Positions 22,501 through 32,390 of a stretch of 64,000 nucleotides of DNA are shown piece after piece. Source of the DNA: Macrosoma leucophasiata (taxonomy: Eukaryota; Arthropoda; Insecta; Lepidoptera; Hedylidae); the NCBI GenBank assembly GCA_036365455.1, contig JAWQUS010000027.1:15612501-15676500 (forward strand), written 5' to 3'. Every line of letters begins with the position of its first letter. The stretch's first letter is position 1. The notes under the pieces were generated by a model. The model did no database searches. It was not told the origin of the DNA and saw only the letters and a program-made list of their open reading frames with translations. The translations under genes were made by a program, and so were the position numbers.

Positions 22501-23924
22501 TACTGCTAAGGCAATATGGAGTTTTCTGGAATAGCTAGTATTTTTATATTATAAGGATACATAAATAGGTATACAACGGCCCAACAAATAGTCTTAGCCT
22601 TTGTAAAATTATCTCAGAAATTATTACGGCATTAATTATGTAGGTATCTGAAATACCATCGCACTGTATTCAGTACAATCGCCGATGATAATTATTGTAC
22701 ACAGATGATATTTAAAACTAACAAGCTTAGTAAGAGCCGTACAAGATACGCCTAGGAATCAACAACAGCAACAACAAAAAACAAAAGTTCTATTTAACTG
22801 TAACGCATAGATACCTACATTTTTTACATATAAAACATAAAGAAACAAAAGTAAGACACAAAACATAAAGACAAATATTTTCCAAACCTACAAAACACGG
22901 ATCTTTGACATCTGATTGACTGTAAGACAAACATTTGTCGGCCCAATTTTGCGCGTGCATCTCTAAGTCTAGATCCCATTCCTGAAATATAAAATAATGT
23001 AGAGTTATCTATTATACGCTTAGATATAACAACTTAGGTCTCGGGGGTGGCAAGTTCTCGGGGTTTCGAATATTGGTGCTGTTCGGAGCGTAGACTTCAT
23101 CAGCCGAGATCTCTCCAGCTTGACAATTACCGTTTGGTTATTCTGAGGATTAGGTACGCCACTCTCGACAACGTTGTTCACGAGGGATTTGTGGATGATG
23201 AACCCGACACCACCCTGGGACAGTTGTTCGTGCTCCCGGAATTAAAACAAATGACCAGATTTGAGGTCTCATCGAGTCCTCCCGCTGTCTTAGGACTTCA
23301 GATAACCTTATTATATGCCATCGTAACCCGCTCAAATCTTCCTCTAGTTCCACCACCTTTTCGTCGGTCCGCTGTGTTCAAATGTTGTACGTTACCAGGG
23401 CCAGTTGTCGTTGTTTGTCTATCTATGCCCCACCGTTACCATTACCGGTACCACCAAAGTCTGGAATAGCGGTGCCGCCGGAGACTTGAGTCCATTGTAT
23501 TAGGGTGTGCATTTCATGGGGAAGTAAATGCCATAATCCCACGCTTGGCATGCGGGTTGGCGTTCGCAGCGGCGGCAATTTTATCGCGAGACGCTGCTGC
23601 CCATCCCGTTAATTTGGGTGATTTGGGCTTAAGACTGGACTGGTCCAAGTCCCCCTGGATCCACTACGTTAATAAAATAAACTTTATTTCGATATTTGCT
23701 TCTAAAAATACACACCGACTCTTAATTATTAGGCTTACAAAATAGGTTAAGTCAAAAACAAATTCTACTACCAATTTCAACATATTTTCCGCTGGCGGTA
23801 GAGATCTAAGCTCGCCCGCGGCGACTTTATCTCGACGGCTGTTTATTTTGTTCAAAACGTCACGTCTCTCTTTTTCACTTTTAATTAACTTTTCATAGTT
23901 GAGACAGCGACCAGGCTCAGTATT
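13543..23924 (-). CDS. CAP2: CAP-superfamily protein with C-terminal extension; first exon not found
   Basis: Exons rebuilt on the minus strand: 23924-23772, 22981-22888, 21213-21081, 20094-20001, 17549-17393, 14569-14042, 13943-13543. All seven join in frame and encode about 519 aa. Landmarks in order are LRSLPPAENMLKL, MHAQNWADKC, MGQNIATVYGEAPGL, YFTQLVWAESRHVGCG, and RLVCNFSPSGN with a final C..C....C....LCG. The exon boundaries and phases match CAP1. As in CAP1, the two typical cavity histidines are replaced (KIN and DYFTQ). Two extra exons add ~310 residues rich in Asn, Thr, Asp and Glu with several N-glycosylation sequons and no recognised domain, ending THVL. This tail differs from CAP1's basic tail and lacks a hydrophobic end. 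The exon carrying ATG and signal peptide should lie above 23924 but I could not identify it. The acceptor at 17550 is hemmed in by a SINE. Probably secreted. Confidence 0.82.
14880..15720 (+). repeat. Interspersed repeat, long copy, with TCTG microsatellite
   Basis: Composite repeat in a CAP2 intron. 14880-15020 and 15520-15655 match bases 1-240 in inverted orientation. A (TCTG)n tract lies at 15014-15040, followed by 'CGTCTGTTTGTCTGTGTG'. No ORF. Confidence 0.65.
16425..16690 (+). repeat. 'GACCCGGCAAAC' repeat, copy 1
   Basis: Begins 'TAGCTGACCCGGCAAACTTC' and continues 'GCCTCAGAATGAAATAATG', 'GAGTTTTAGCGAGACTAACG'. It lies in the CAP2 intron. Related copies are at 16985 and 19280 (minus), with a fragment near 2560. 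Confidence 0.75.
16985..17360 (+). repeat. 'GACCCGGCAAAC' repeat, copy 2, different 3' half
   Basis: Same 5' end as the copy at 16425. It then switches to a different body ('GATTCCCGTGGGAATGAG', 'GGACAAACAGACAGAC') and a 'TATATGTATAGAT' end. It finishes about 30 bp from CAP2's last CAP-domain exon. Confidence 0.7.
17563..18117 (-). mobile_element. 5S-rRNA-like SINE inserted at the CAP2 splice acceptor
   Basis: Read on the minus strand, the 5' part contains 'CGGTTAAGTACTACGG', 'CGCGGTCGGGTAGTGTGATG' and 'GGTGACCGC'. This follows the 3' half of eukaryotic 5S rRNA, including its internal-promoter C-box region. An unrelated body follows, then a 3' end 'CAGCAGTGGGACGTATAAT' with an ATT-repeat tail. 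An 11-bp duplication GAAAAAGTAAT flanks it (17552-17562 and 18118-18128). The left copy abuts the AG of CAP2's exon acceptor. An RTE fragment (17603-17770) is nested inside. Other copies lie at 37557 (+) and 47595 (-). The 5S origin is judged by eye; the class would be SINE3-type. Confidence 0.78.
17603..17770 (+). mobile_element. 5'-truncated RTE-like LINE fragment nested in the SINE
   Basis: Encodes the LINE C-terminus (RTGKRSIGRPL-like, then NRGMRAAQDRSLWHSLGEAF, QQWTSIG, stop) followed by an ATG-repeat tail. It is flanked by a perfect 11-bp target duplication ATTATACGTCC (17592-17602, 17771-17781) that lies inside SINE sequence, so it postdates the SINE. Confidence 0.88.
18200..18290 (+). 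repeat. tRNA-SINE 3' fragment
   Basis: Tail half of the SINE seen in full at 22060: 'GAGTCGTGGGTGTTTGCATG', 'TTCGGGGATTACAGGCGTG', then a T-run. No tRNA-like head remains. Confidence 0.75.
18291..19279. other. Intronic non-coding sequence
   Basis: I see no exon, ORF or recognisable repeat. Part of the large CAP2 intron between exons at 20001 and 17549. Confidence 0.5.
19280..19560 (-). repeat. 'GACCCGGCAAAC' repeat, minus-strand copy
   Basis: Reverse complement of the repeat at 16425. It ends with 'ACGAAGTTTGCCGAGTCAG' and starts near 'GTTCGTTAGTCTCGCTAAA'. Intronic in CAP2. Confidence 0.75.
20180..20500 (+). repeat. rep-A copy joined to an RTE 3' end
   Basis: 20180-20415 is a diverged rep-A copy up to 'GCGGTGGTGCCTACGCCCG'. 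It switches without its hairpin end into the RTE LINE terminus ('CCTTTGTTCAGCAGTGGACG', 'TTGGCTGAAATGATTATGAC'). The RTE fragment probably inserted into rep-A. Confidence 0.7.
21255..21375 (+). repeat. rep-A, 5' part only
   Basis: Partial copy of the repeat at 880 ('GGCAAACAAGCATGCAG' to 'GCGTTACCACTTCTGAAG'). It lies ~40 bp upstream, on CAP2's strand, of the exon at 21213. Confidence 0.75.
22060..22370 (+). repeat. tRNA-derived SINE, full length
   Basis: Best-preserved copy. Head 'GCCTCAGTAGCGTAGTGGTA' (A box) and 'GGTTCGATTCCCGGG' (B box), a middle body with 'GAACTTCCCAGTACC'-like sequence, and tail 'CCTTCGGGGATTACAGGCGT'. The spurious minus-strand reading frame through the SINE is not a gene. 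Confidence 0.88.
23040..23310 (-). pseudogene. RTE-like LINE endonuclease remnant
   Basis: In broken minus-strand frames the translation gives a GWCRVHHPQIP/GFIIHKSLVNNVV-like block and an AYLILRITKR block. This matches the N-terminal endonuclease part of RTE-type ORFs ('craniofacial development protein 2-like' in insect annotations). It is frameshifted and short, in the CAP2 intron between 22981 and 23772. Confidence 0.55.
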
Positions 23925-25269
23925 CTGTAATATTATGAAAACTTTCTCAGGACTCCGTCAACTGACGAAATTAAAGGACACAAAAATGTCCTGAAACTTA
24001 TGTACCCACAACCTTACCAGTCCTTCTACGTAGGTACCGTTGGCTACTATAGGTTTTTATGCACCCTGCCTGATGCCTTCTTTATAACTGTACGAGCTAA
24101 ACATCGTACACTTACCGTAGTCAGTATATACATGACAACGCTGTTTTGGGTCATCTGTCATCTTAGAAACAAGATGTATCTACGGTGTGTTGATTACCAT
24201 CCAGGGAAATGGATAAAGGAAAATAGAGTTATTAAATAGGTATGTATTATGGTTTATTCACTTACCTACTTTATTACGAAATCTGTAATGGTATGGTTTT
24301 ATGGTAATGGTAAGTTGTTTAAATGGATATGAGCACATCAGAACCGATAGGCGCTGTATGTTGCACTGATTTCTAAGATGACCAAATATAGAGTCACCGC
24401 GTACCTATATGTTGACAACGCATTTGTCAATGTACGATGATGCTTAGCTTGTAAGCATAATAATTAATAAAACAAAATCATTTCTAGAATCTAAGCTCAC
24501 AGCTAAAATAGGTAGCTATAATCGGCGCAAGGTAATAGGTACTTGCAGATCTTCTACTTGGGTAGCAATAAAGATTTTTAAAAAATACTGCTTATATAGA
24601 TAAGTGCCGGTAAATTACGAAAACATCACCTACGAGTGTTCGTTCTCCACTGCAACTCTCTAAATCAACTCTTAGTATTCTGGCACTGTCAATATATTTG
24701 GCAAACATGAAAAATGCAAGGTATAAAACCACCAACGAGTACATTTGCAACATTTTAGTTAAAAAAATACATCGAATAGACTCACGTTCAAGTATGATGA
24801 AATGTCAAAACAACTTACAATCACGTAGGCTGAGGAAAAGATTACTACCTACATGGGGTCAGATTAAAGATTCGATGGTCTTTTGTAATCTGAGAACTTA
24901 TCCTTCTTCCACACGGGCATTCAGTTCTGCAGCTATCAGATTTTTCTAGACCCACTAAAATGCCACTGTGTTACCCCAACATCGGCGGGGTATCGCCGCA
25001 TAACATAAAGCTTCTGTTTGGATAACTGTAGCATGTTATCCCATACTATGACGCTTCTCTCGTAGTAACAGCTCTAAACGAGAGTGACACTGAAAGTTTT
25101 TGGAACTGGCCACGTGTAAACAACATAGTAAAAAAAAATGTATTCATTTTGAAAATGGAAGTCTATGCTAAAATTATTGAGTAGGTATGTATTTCATTCA
25201 TTTGTCATTTGTTTGACGCTTTGGCGGCAAATTGAAAATTGTCTGTGTCACGTCAGCATGAATTTAACT
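23925..25269. other. Non-coding stretch expected to hold CAP2's first exon
   Basis: No convincing signal-peptide exon with a Cys-x-x-x-Cys...HTxC motif was found on the minus strand. Short open frames on either strand (24000-24239, 24698-24949) show no recognisable protein. Confidence 0.4.
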
Positions 25270-25870
25270 TTATTTAGTGCGAGAACATTTTCGTACAATG
25301 ATTTTTTATGACTTTCGATGTCATCTAAGTCGACAAGATAGTTATGATAGACTTAGATTGGCCTTTTACGATGAAGCCCCGTCTCGTGGTACTGTTTATA
25401 ACTGGTTTAATGAGTTTAGGACTTTTTAAACTTTACAGCACTGGGCGGCAATCTTTCATAGGCCTAGGGCAGCCAACGTATCAAATCCGCCCCTGATTAG
25501 CAGATTCGAACAAGCTTAGGCATCGGTATGAATCAAGTGCACAAAATCCTCCACGAACATTAAGCGGTCAGGAAGCTTTGTGCCCAGTGGATACTTACCC
25601 CATATTTTGACAGAGGCCCAAAAACTCCGTCGTGTTGATTGGTGTCGTGAAATGGTTCAAAGATTTAATGGAGGTGACGCAAATGCTGTGTTCGATATAG
25701 TTACGGGTCACGAAACCTGGATTTAGCGGATTTACTCTTATGATCCGGCAACCAAAAGACAGTCTTCTCAGTGGGTGTTTCTTTTCAAGGAGTTGCCAAC
25801 TAAATTGAAGAGAGATATTTTAACAGAACAACTTCAGGATATTCTTACAGTGCCCGTGTAACGTGAAATA
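25270..25870 (+). pseudogene. Degenerate mariner transposase
   Basis: Frames joined by eye read IFYDFRCHLSRQDSYDRLRL, AFYDEAPSRGTVYNWFNEFR, then after stops and frameshifts ILTEAQKLRRVDWCREMVQR and FDIVTGHETWI, IYSYDPATKRQ. These are the helix-turn-helix and DD-containing parts of a Tc1/mariner transposase. The catalytic Asp of VTGDE is His here, and there are several stops. Dead copy; terminal repeats not located. Confidence 0.85.
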
Positions 25871-26297
25871 GAATAACAGTGCGAAAACACAGTCCATCAG
25901 GTTGCCTCCAAAACTTCATCGTGAATGTTCTAGTAAAGTAGTCATCGCTTTACTCGAATTACCTACTGACTGTGACTCTGACTGACTGATAATTGACCGA
26001 CTGACTCTTAGCCTGGGTTGCACTACGACTTCTGTTAAAGTTAAAGCTATTGTAACTTTTCACATCCTTTTCTAACATAAATGATGATATAATGATGACT
26101 ACATCATGTGTAATATGTAAGTATCAAGTTTATAAGTTATCAAGTATAATATGTCAGTCAAGTGAGTAACAGTCAAGTTATTCGAGTAAAGCGATGGCTA
26201 CTTTTACCAGAACATTTACAAAGAAGTTTTGGAGGCAACCTGAAAGGTCGTGTTTTTGCATTGTTTTTCTATTTCACTATACACGGGCACTGTAATA
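25847..26297. repeat. ~115-bp inverted repeat pair
   Basis: The arm 25847-25960 ('CAGTGCCCGTGTAACGTG' to 'CGCTTTACTCGAAT') is the reverse complement, with about a tenth of positions differing, of 26181-26293. A ~220-bp spacer separates them. Both arms contain 'TTGCCTCCAAAACTTC', also present in the tandem unit at 31404. It may be a foldback element or two copies in opposite orientation. Confidence 0.75.
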
Positions 26298-26517
26298 AAC
26301 CTATATCAAACAAAATGCCACCAAATTTTATTGAATATATCTTAAAAATACACAAAGAAAATGAAATAAAATAAGAGCACCATACGCCTCTTTCAAGGTT
26401 CCCGCCAAAACTCTCTCTTAGGGATGACGATCTGAGATCGATTAATCGGAAGATCGATCTTTTAGACCGAAAAGATTGATTATTTAAATCGATTCATAGC
26501 ACTGGATCGATCTAGTG

Positions 26518-27455
26518 CAGTGGTTCTCAAACTTTTTAAATTATGGAACCCTTTTGGGAATGAAAATACTTGATGGAACCCTACAATAAAACAATTGTTT
26601 TATATGTGTATTTTTTATTAATCAGCATAATAAAAGTACAATGTAGCAGTTACTAATTATTATTTACTTCACCACTTGGCAAGGACAATAATAGAAAACA
26701 TTTAAAAAGAAAAATCTAACTAGTGGGAGGTATGAAACTGTTTTTTATTTTTCATCAATTGGTTGATATCAGGTTTGATGGAAGAAAGTTGGAGTCTCAT
26801 ATCAGCTTCGGCGTCCAGTCTATTGCGATATTTTGTTTTCGTGGCTGCGTAGGCAGAGAATCCTGTTTCGCACAAATATGTAGTTGGGAACGGGAGAAGA
26901 ATATCCAGAGCCATTTGCCCAAGCATTGCATATTCATCTTGGATTCTGCACCAAAAATATATATAGCGTCTAATTCAGAGGCGGCTTTTACCAAAGAGAC
27001 TGCGCGCTCACAAGTATACTACCCGCTCGTTTTAAGTTTGCCGCTGGCGACAGGTATGACGTTCGAAAAGTAGCGTCAGCAATACATAATATAAAAATAT
27101 TTTTTATTTAATTGTAACAATAAAAATTGTGTACGTACATATTTGGGTAAAACAATGACACATTGTAAGTTTTGTTGTCACGTGTACGCGCATTCCACAG
27201 ACCGGCAAACTTAGAGCGAACGGGTTGTACAAGTATAAAATTGTTGATACCAAACTTATGAGATATTGTACCAGCTATTGTAACACATGTTTCTACAAAT
27301 ACAAATAAATAAATAAATAACGTTCATAGCGTTTTGTGCGGCCGCGGAGCGACCAGAGAGAGGTGTTTTGATTTTTTTTTCAAAATTCTTGCGGAACCCC
27401 GACTGAGGTATCACGGAACCCTAGGGTTCCGCGGAACACACTTAGAGTATAGCTG
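26518..27455 (-). mobile_element. hAT transposon remnant with 8-bp target duplication
   Basis: Left end CAGTGGTTCTCAAACTTT. The reverse complement of the right end is CAGCTATACTCTAAGTGT, a degraded match. The 8-bp sequence ATCTAGTG flanks both sides (26510-26517, 27456-27463). At 26946-26720, minus strand, it encodes ~75 residues of a hAT dimerisation region (LLPFPTTYLCETGFSAY, YRNRLDAEADMRLQLSSIKP), closest by recall to ZBED5/FAM200-type proteins. Everything upstream of that domain is lost. Confidence 0.85.
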
Positions 27456-27559
27456 ATCTAGTGAATCGATACTTTACCTTAGAAAATCGAAGATCGACCT
27501 TTTTTCTTTCAGTGGCGATTCCTGGTGTTTATAATAATTGGGGTGGCTCCAGCTTTTGT

Positions 27560-30500
27560 TATAGGTATAGGCTGTAGAAACTACATAGTTCTAAAACCCA
27601 CTACAACGTTGTCATGGGGGATTTCAACGCGAAATTGGGCGTTCGAGGCGACCACGAGCTGAAAGTGGGGCAATTTGGATATGGGCGACGAAACACCAGG
27701 AGCCAGACACTGGCTGACTTCATGGAGAAAGAGAGCCTCTATATGATGAACTCTTTCTTCAAGAAGCGAGCTTGCCAGAAGTGGACCTGGATCAGTCCTG
27801 ACGGTGCGACAAAAAATGAGATAGACTTCATTATGTCCACAAGGCGGCATATATTCAGTGATGTCTCTGTAATCAATTCGGTAAAAACCGGCAGCGATCA
27901 CCGAATGGTAAGAGGCACACTGAATATAAATGTCAAGATCGAAAGATCCCGACTAATGAAGTCTACGCTCCGCCCAGCACCTGCCCAAATCCAAAACCCC
28001 GAGAGCTTTCAACTCGAGCTACAAAATCACTTTGAATGCCTGAGTGAGTGCGCAGATGTGGACGATTATAATAACAGGTTCGTGGAAACTGTCCGCACGG
28101 CGAGGTCTAAGTTTTTCAGAACCCGCCCTAACAATAAGACCAAAAAGATCTCCAGCCCAACTCTCAACCTCATAGAGGAGAGGCGCGGTATGGTTTTGAA
28201 GTCCTCTGAAGATGTTTTAGTGTACAGGCGGCTTAACAGACAGATCTCCAAGTCATTAACTCGCGACCTTCGGCGTTTTAATACCGATAGTATTAAAACA
28301 GCCATAGAGTGGAACCAGGGCTCTTAAGTGTTCGCCAAAGATCTGTCCTTAGGGCAAAGCCGTCTCACTAAGCTGAAGACAGAGGACGACAGAATCGTAT
28401 CGTCGAAGCCTGAGCTTGCAGAGGAGATCGAACGGTTTTACGGACAGTTATACACTTCAGCACGACCACCTGTTAACAGTCCGGCAGCAGATCCTAGAGT
28501 CGGACTGACCCGACACTACACCGAAAATATCCCGGACGTCAGTCTAGACGAGATTAGTACGGCTCTCAAACAGCTCAAAAACAACAGGGCGCCGGATGAT
28601 GACGGAATCACTGCTGAACTCCTGAAAGCAGGCGGAAGGCCAGTATTAGAAGCTCTTCAGTCGATGTTCAATTCCGTCATATCCGAGGGCAAAACGCTAC
28701 AGTCGTGGCACAGAAGTGTGGTGGTACTGTTCTTTAAGAAAGGCGATAATGCCCTTCTTAAAAACTATAGGCCAATCGCACTTCTAAGTCACGTCTATAA
28801 GCTGTTTTCGAGAGTGATCACGAACCGTCTATCTCGCAGACTCGACGACTTCCAGCCTCCCGAACAAGCCGGTTTCCGTAAAGGCTTTAGCACCATAGAC
28901 CACATTCACACGCTGCGGCAGGTTATACAGAAGACAGAAGAGTATAACCAGCCCCTATGTCTAGCGTTCGTGGACTATGAAAAAGCCTTCGATTCGGTCG
29001 AGATTTGGGCATTGCTACAGTCACTCCAGAGGTGCCAAGTTGACTACCGATACATCGAGGTGCTGAGGAGCTTGTATGAAAACGCCACTATGTCGGTCCG
29101 GCTTCACGATCAGAACTCGAAGCCTATCCAACTGCAGCGAGGTGTGAGACAGGGAGATGTTATATCTCCGAAACTGTTCACCGCTGCATTGGAAGACGTC
29201 TTCAAGCGAGTACATCTCCCACCTCCGATTTGCAGATGATATCGTAGTCATGGCTTGCTTGACAATGCTCAATGACCTCAGTAGGGCCTCCCAACGAGTG
29301 GGCCTTAAAATGAACATGGACAAGTCGAAGATCATGTCAAATGTCCATGTTACACCCACTCCTGTTATGGTCAAGGGTACTACACTCGAAGTTGTTGACA
29401 ATTATGTATACCTGGGACAAACGGTCCAGTTAGGTCGGTCCAACTTCGAGAAAGAGGTCAATCGCCGAATCCAACTCGGTTGGGCAGCGTTCGGGAAGCT
29501 ACGGTACATCTTCTCGTCCGACTTACCGCAGTGTCTCAAGAAAAAGGTCTTTGACCAGTGTGTGTTGCCAGTGATAACTTATGGGACAGAAACGTGGTCG
29601 CTCACTATGGGCCTCATAAGAAGGCTCAAGGTCACTCAGAGAGCAATGGAGAGAGCTATGCTTGGAGTTTCTCTGCGAGATCGAATCAGAAACGAAGAGA
29701 TCCGCATGAGAACCAAAGTTACCGACATAGCTCACCGAATATATATGCAAAAAGCCCTTGACATTATTAATGAAAAAAAATACGCAATAGGAATATTACT
29801 AGATATGACTAAAGCATACCACAAAGTACAGTTTGATATACTGTTAGACAAATTATATGACTTAGGCATACGTGGAATAGCTCATGACTGGTTCAGTTCA
29901 TACCTTAAAAATCGATTGCAAATTGTAGAATTAGAATACTTTGACTCCGAAACCGGTATAATTACAATGACTAGATCTAATACTATTGACATAATTAATT
30001 CAATCCCGCAAGGCAGCGTTTTAGGATGTATCTTATTTTTACTGTATATAAATGACCTTCCAAAAATTATTAACAATTTCTGTGTTCTATTTGCTGACGA
30101 TATTTCCCTCTTGACATCTTGTAATAACATTGACAATTTAAATAATGACCTTACTGACATATTTAATAATATAATAAATTGGATGAATGACCATAATCTT
30201 GAAATAAATTTTAATAAAACAAAATTAATGCAATATAAACCTCACCAAAAAGCCCCACTTGACATTAACTTTATATATAAAAATTCAAATATTGAATGTG
30301 TTGACACGTTTACCTTATTAGGACTAGAAATTGATACAAACATTAAATGGAAAAATCACGTACAAAAAATTAGAAACAAACTATCAAGTTTTACATATGC
30401 CCTAAAAGAACTCCGAAAAGCTACTGACCAAAAAACTGCACTAACCGCGTATTATGCATATGCATACTCGTGGCTCAGGTATGGAATATTACTTTGGGGC

Positions 30501-31312
30501 AACAGCGTGGACGTTCACCACGTCTTTACGTTACAAAAAAAATGCATCCGTATCCTGACTAATATTGACAATAGAGACACTTGTAAACCGCACTTTATAA
30601 GCAATAATTTGTTAACATTGACATCTATATATATATTAGAAGCATGCAATTTTGTAAAAATATATCCCGAAACTTTCAATATGCGAGACGAACAACCGCG
30701 ACGATATCAAAGTCGCCAAAAAAACAAGTTAGAAATCCCCGCCTCTAAACTTAAGATATATCACTCAGGGCCTTATGCTATGTGCGTTAAATTTTTTAAT
30801 AAACTACCAGGAAATATAAGAGAATCCAAAAATAGCCCAATTTTTATTAAAATATTAAAAGAGTATCTCCTCAAAAAATGTTTCTACAAACTATCAGAAT
30901 ATTTTGAAAACACTGATGACTGGCTAAAAATATAAATATATAAATGCTTAAAAATGAATCGGTTTGCTCTCACTGCATTAAATGGATTGCAATACCCAAA
31001 TAGGGTTCATTTGTGACATTCTAACAAAAATGTAATATACCACCATTATAATTATTGTAATTACCTACTGTAACAAATGAAAGCAATAAATATTGAGTAT
31101 TGAGTAATAGCGAGACTCAAGTGGCAGTGGGCAGGGCACATAGGTCGACGAACTGACAGCCGTTGGGGCAGAGCAGTTCTCGAGTGGCGACCGCGTACCG
31201 GAAAGCGAAGTGTGGACAGGCCTCCCACAAGATGGACCAACGACCTGATGAAGGTCGCGGGCAATCGCTGGATGAGGGCGGATCAGGACCGTTCGTTGTG
31301 GCATTCTTTGGC
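27560..31312 (+). pseudogene. RTE-like LINE (endonuclease + RT), split by another LINE
   Basis: Starts inside the endonuclease (MGDFNAKLG, NEIDFIM, GSDHRMV). One in-frame TAA follows NQGS at 28325. It continues into RT (NNRAPDDDGITAELLKAGG, NYRPIALLSHVYKLFSRVI, FVDYEKAFDSVE, RGVRQGDVISPKLF). A deletion plus frameshift near 29205 precedes the YISHLRFADDIVVMA catalytic motif. The ORF is then cut at TDIAHRI (29741) by a foreign LINE and resumes at 31110 with LKWQWAGHIGRRTDSRWGRA, RPRTGKRSV and DQDRSLWHSL. Non-functional. The C-terminus matches the RTE fragments at 17603 and 20420. Confidence 0.88.
29742..31105 (+). mobile_element. CR1/Jockey-like LINE fragment nested in the RTE ORF
   Basis: Carries RT motifs from GILLDMTKAYHKVQ (palm A) through SIPQGSVLGCILFLLYINDL and CVLFADDISLL to the C-terminal region. 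It ends at 30935 with LKI-stop and then a ~170-bp 3' UTR with an 'AATATTGAGTATTGAGT' tail. It is 5' truncated. By chance it fuses in frame with the host RTE, making one 592-codon chimeric frame (29157-30935). The 4-bp sequence AATA lies at both junctions. Another 3' tail of the family is at 50995. Confidence 0.85.
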
Positions 31313-31403
31313 ATTTTTCATAAGCAGATTAGGCAGGTTTAGGCAATTTTTGCGGGGAAGGTGGCAGATTCGCCACGTAAGAGATGGTCACCCACCCTGT
31401 TCT

Positions 31404-32174
31404 TAGTGCTCTAGGAGTTTTGGCGGGAACGCGGAAAAGCGCTGTGTCGCTGCGTGACATTATTTTCGAAATTTGTGTATAGTCGCGATTTTTATCATAA
31501 AGCATTCGATAATGTTCACGAGTGTAAGAAAGTGATATTATGTGAAGTGAAAAGTGATTTTTCGTATTGCCTCCAAAACTTCGTAAATACTCCTAGTAAA
31601 GTCCCCATCGCTTTACTGGAGCCATCCCATCATCTCATCATATTCCTCATGGAAGCATTTAATCATCGTCATCTTCCATATGGATATTCATTAATTTAAA
31701 GAAATGTGAAATTCAATATGTATACGACTGAAAGACTCTGTATCTATGGTCATGAATAAATTATTTAAAAAAAAAATAGTGCTCTATCAGGAGTTTTGGC
31801 GGGAACGCGGAAAGCGCTGTGTCGCTGCGTGACATTATTTTCGAAATTTGTGTATAGTCGCGTTTTTATGTGTAAAAATGGTGGGATTTTTATCATAAAG
31901 CATTCGATAATGTTCACGAGTGTAAGAAGGTGATATTATGTGAAGTGAAAAGTGATTTTTCGTATTGCCTCCAAAACTTCGTAAAAACTCCTAGTAAAGT
32001 CCCCATCGCTTTACTGGAGCCACCCCATCATCTCATCATATTCCTCATGGAAGCATTTAATCATCGTCATCTTCCATATGGATATTCATTAATTTAAATA
32101 AATGTGTAATTCAATATGTATACGACTGAAAGACTCTGTATCTATTGTCATGAATAAATTATTAAAAAAAAAAT
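31404..32174 (+). repeat. Two tandem ~380-bp units, each ending in AATAAA plus poly(A)
   Basis: Units 31404-31776 and 31777-32174 are nearly identical. The second has ~27 extra bases after 'GTATAGTCGCG'. Each starts 'TAGTGCTCT...GTTTTGGCGG' and ends 'CATGAATAAATTATT' plus an A-run. 'TAGTGCTCTATCAGG' recurs after the second A-run. This looks like polyadenylated RNA retroposed twice, or once and then duplicated. The unit shares 'TTTTGGCGGGAAC' and 'TGCCTCCAAAACTTCGTAAA' with 25847-26415. An 81-codon frame in unit 1 has no known homologue. The array ends ~215 bp before the RPE start codon. Confidence 0.8.
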
Positions 32175-32390
32175 TAGTGCTCTATCAGGTTATAGGTTAT
32201 CTGTCTGTTAATTCTGTTAACTGCTGATATCAGTTATCAATATTCGTCAGATTCGTCTGTAGTTATCACAAAATTATCATTTTTACTACCTACTTTGCCG
32301 ATTGCAATTATTTCTAAGTCTCAAGTCTAAATAATCATAAAAACATTCAAAACTTACAAGTAGGTAATATAAATTGTAAGAAGTAAAAAA

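Noticed and set aside
24045..24140. CAP2 first exon on the minus strand (short frame before GTAAGT near 24115)
   Set aside because: The frame is phase compatible but lacks a signal peptide and the conserved N-terminal cysteines found in CAP1 exon 1.
31454..31699. 81-codon ORF upstream of RPE as a small gene
   Set aside because: It sits inside a tandem polyadenylated repeat unit and resembles no protein. Possibly a retrocopy fragment, but it cannot be supported as a gene.
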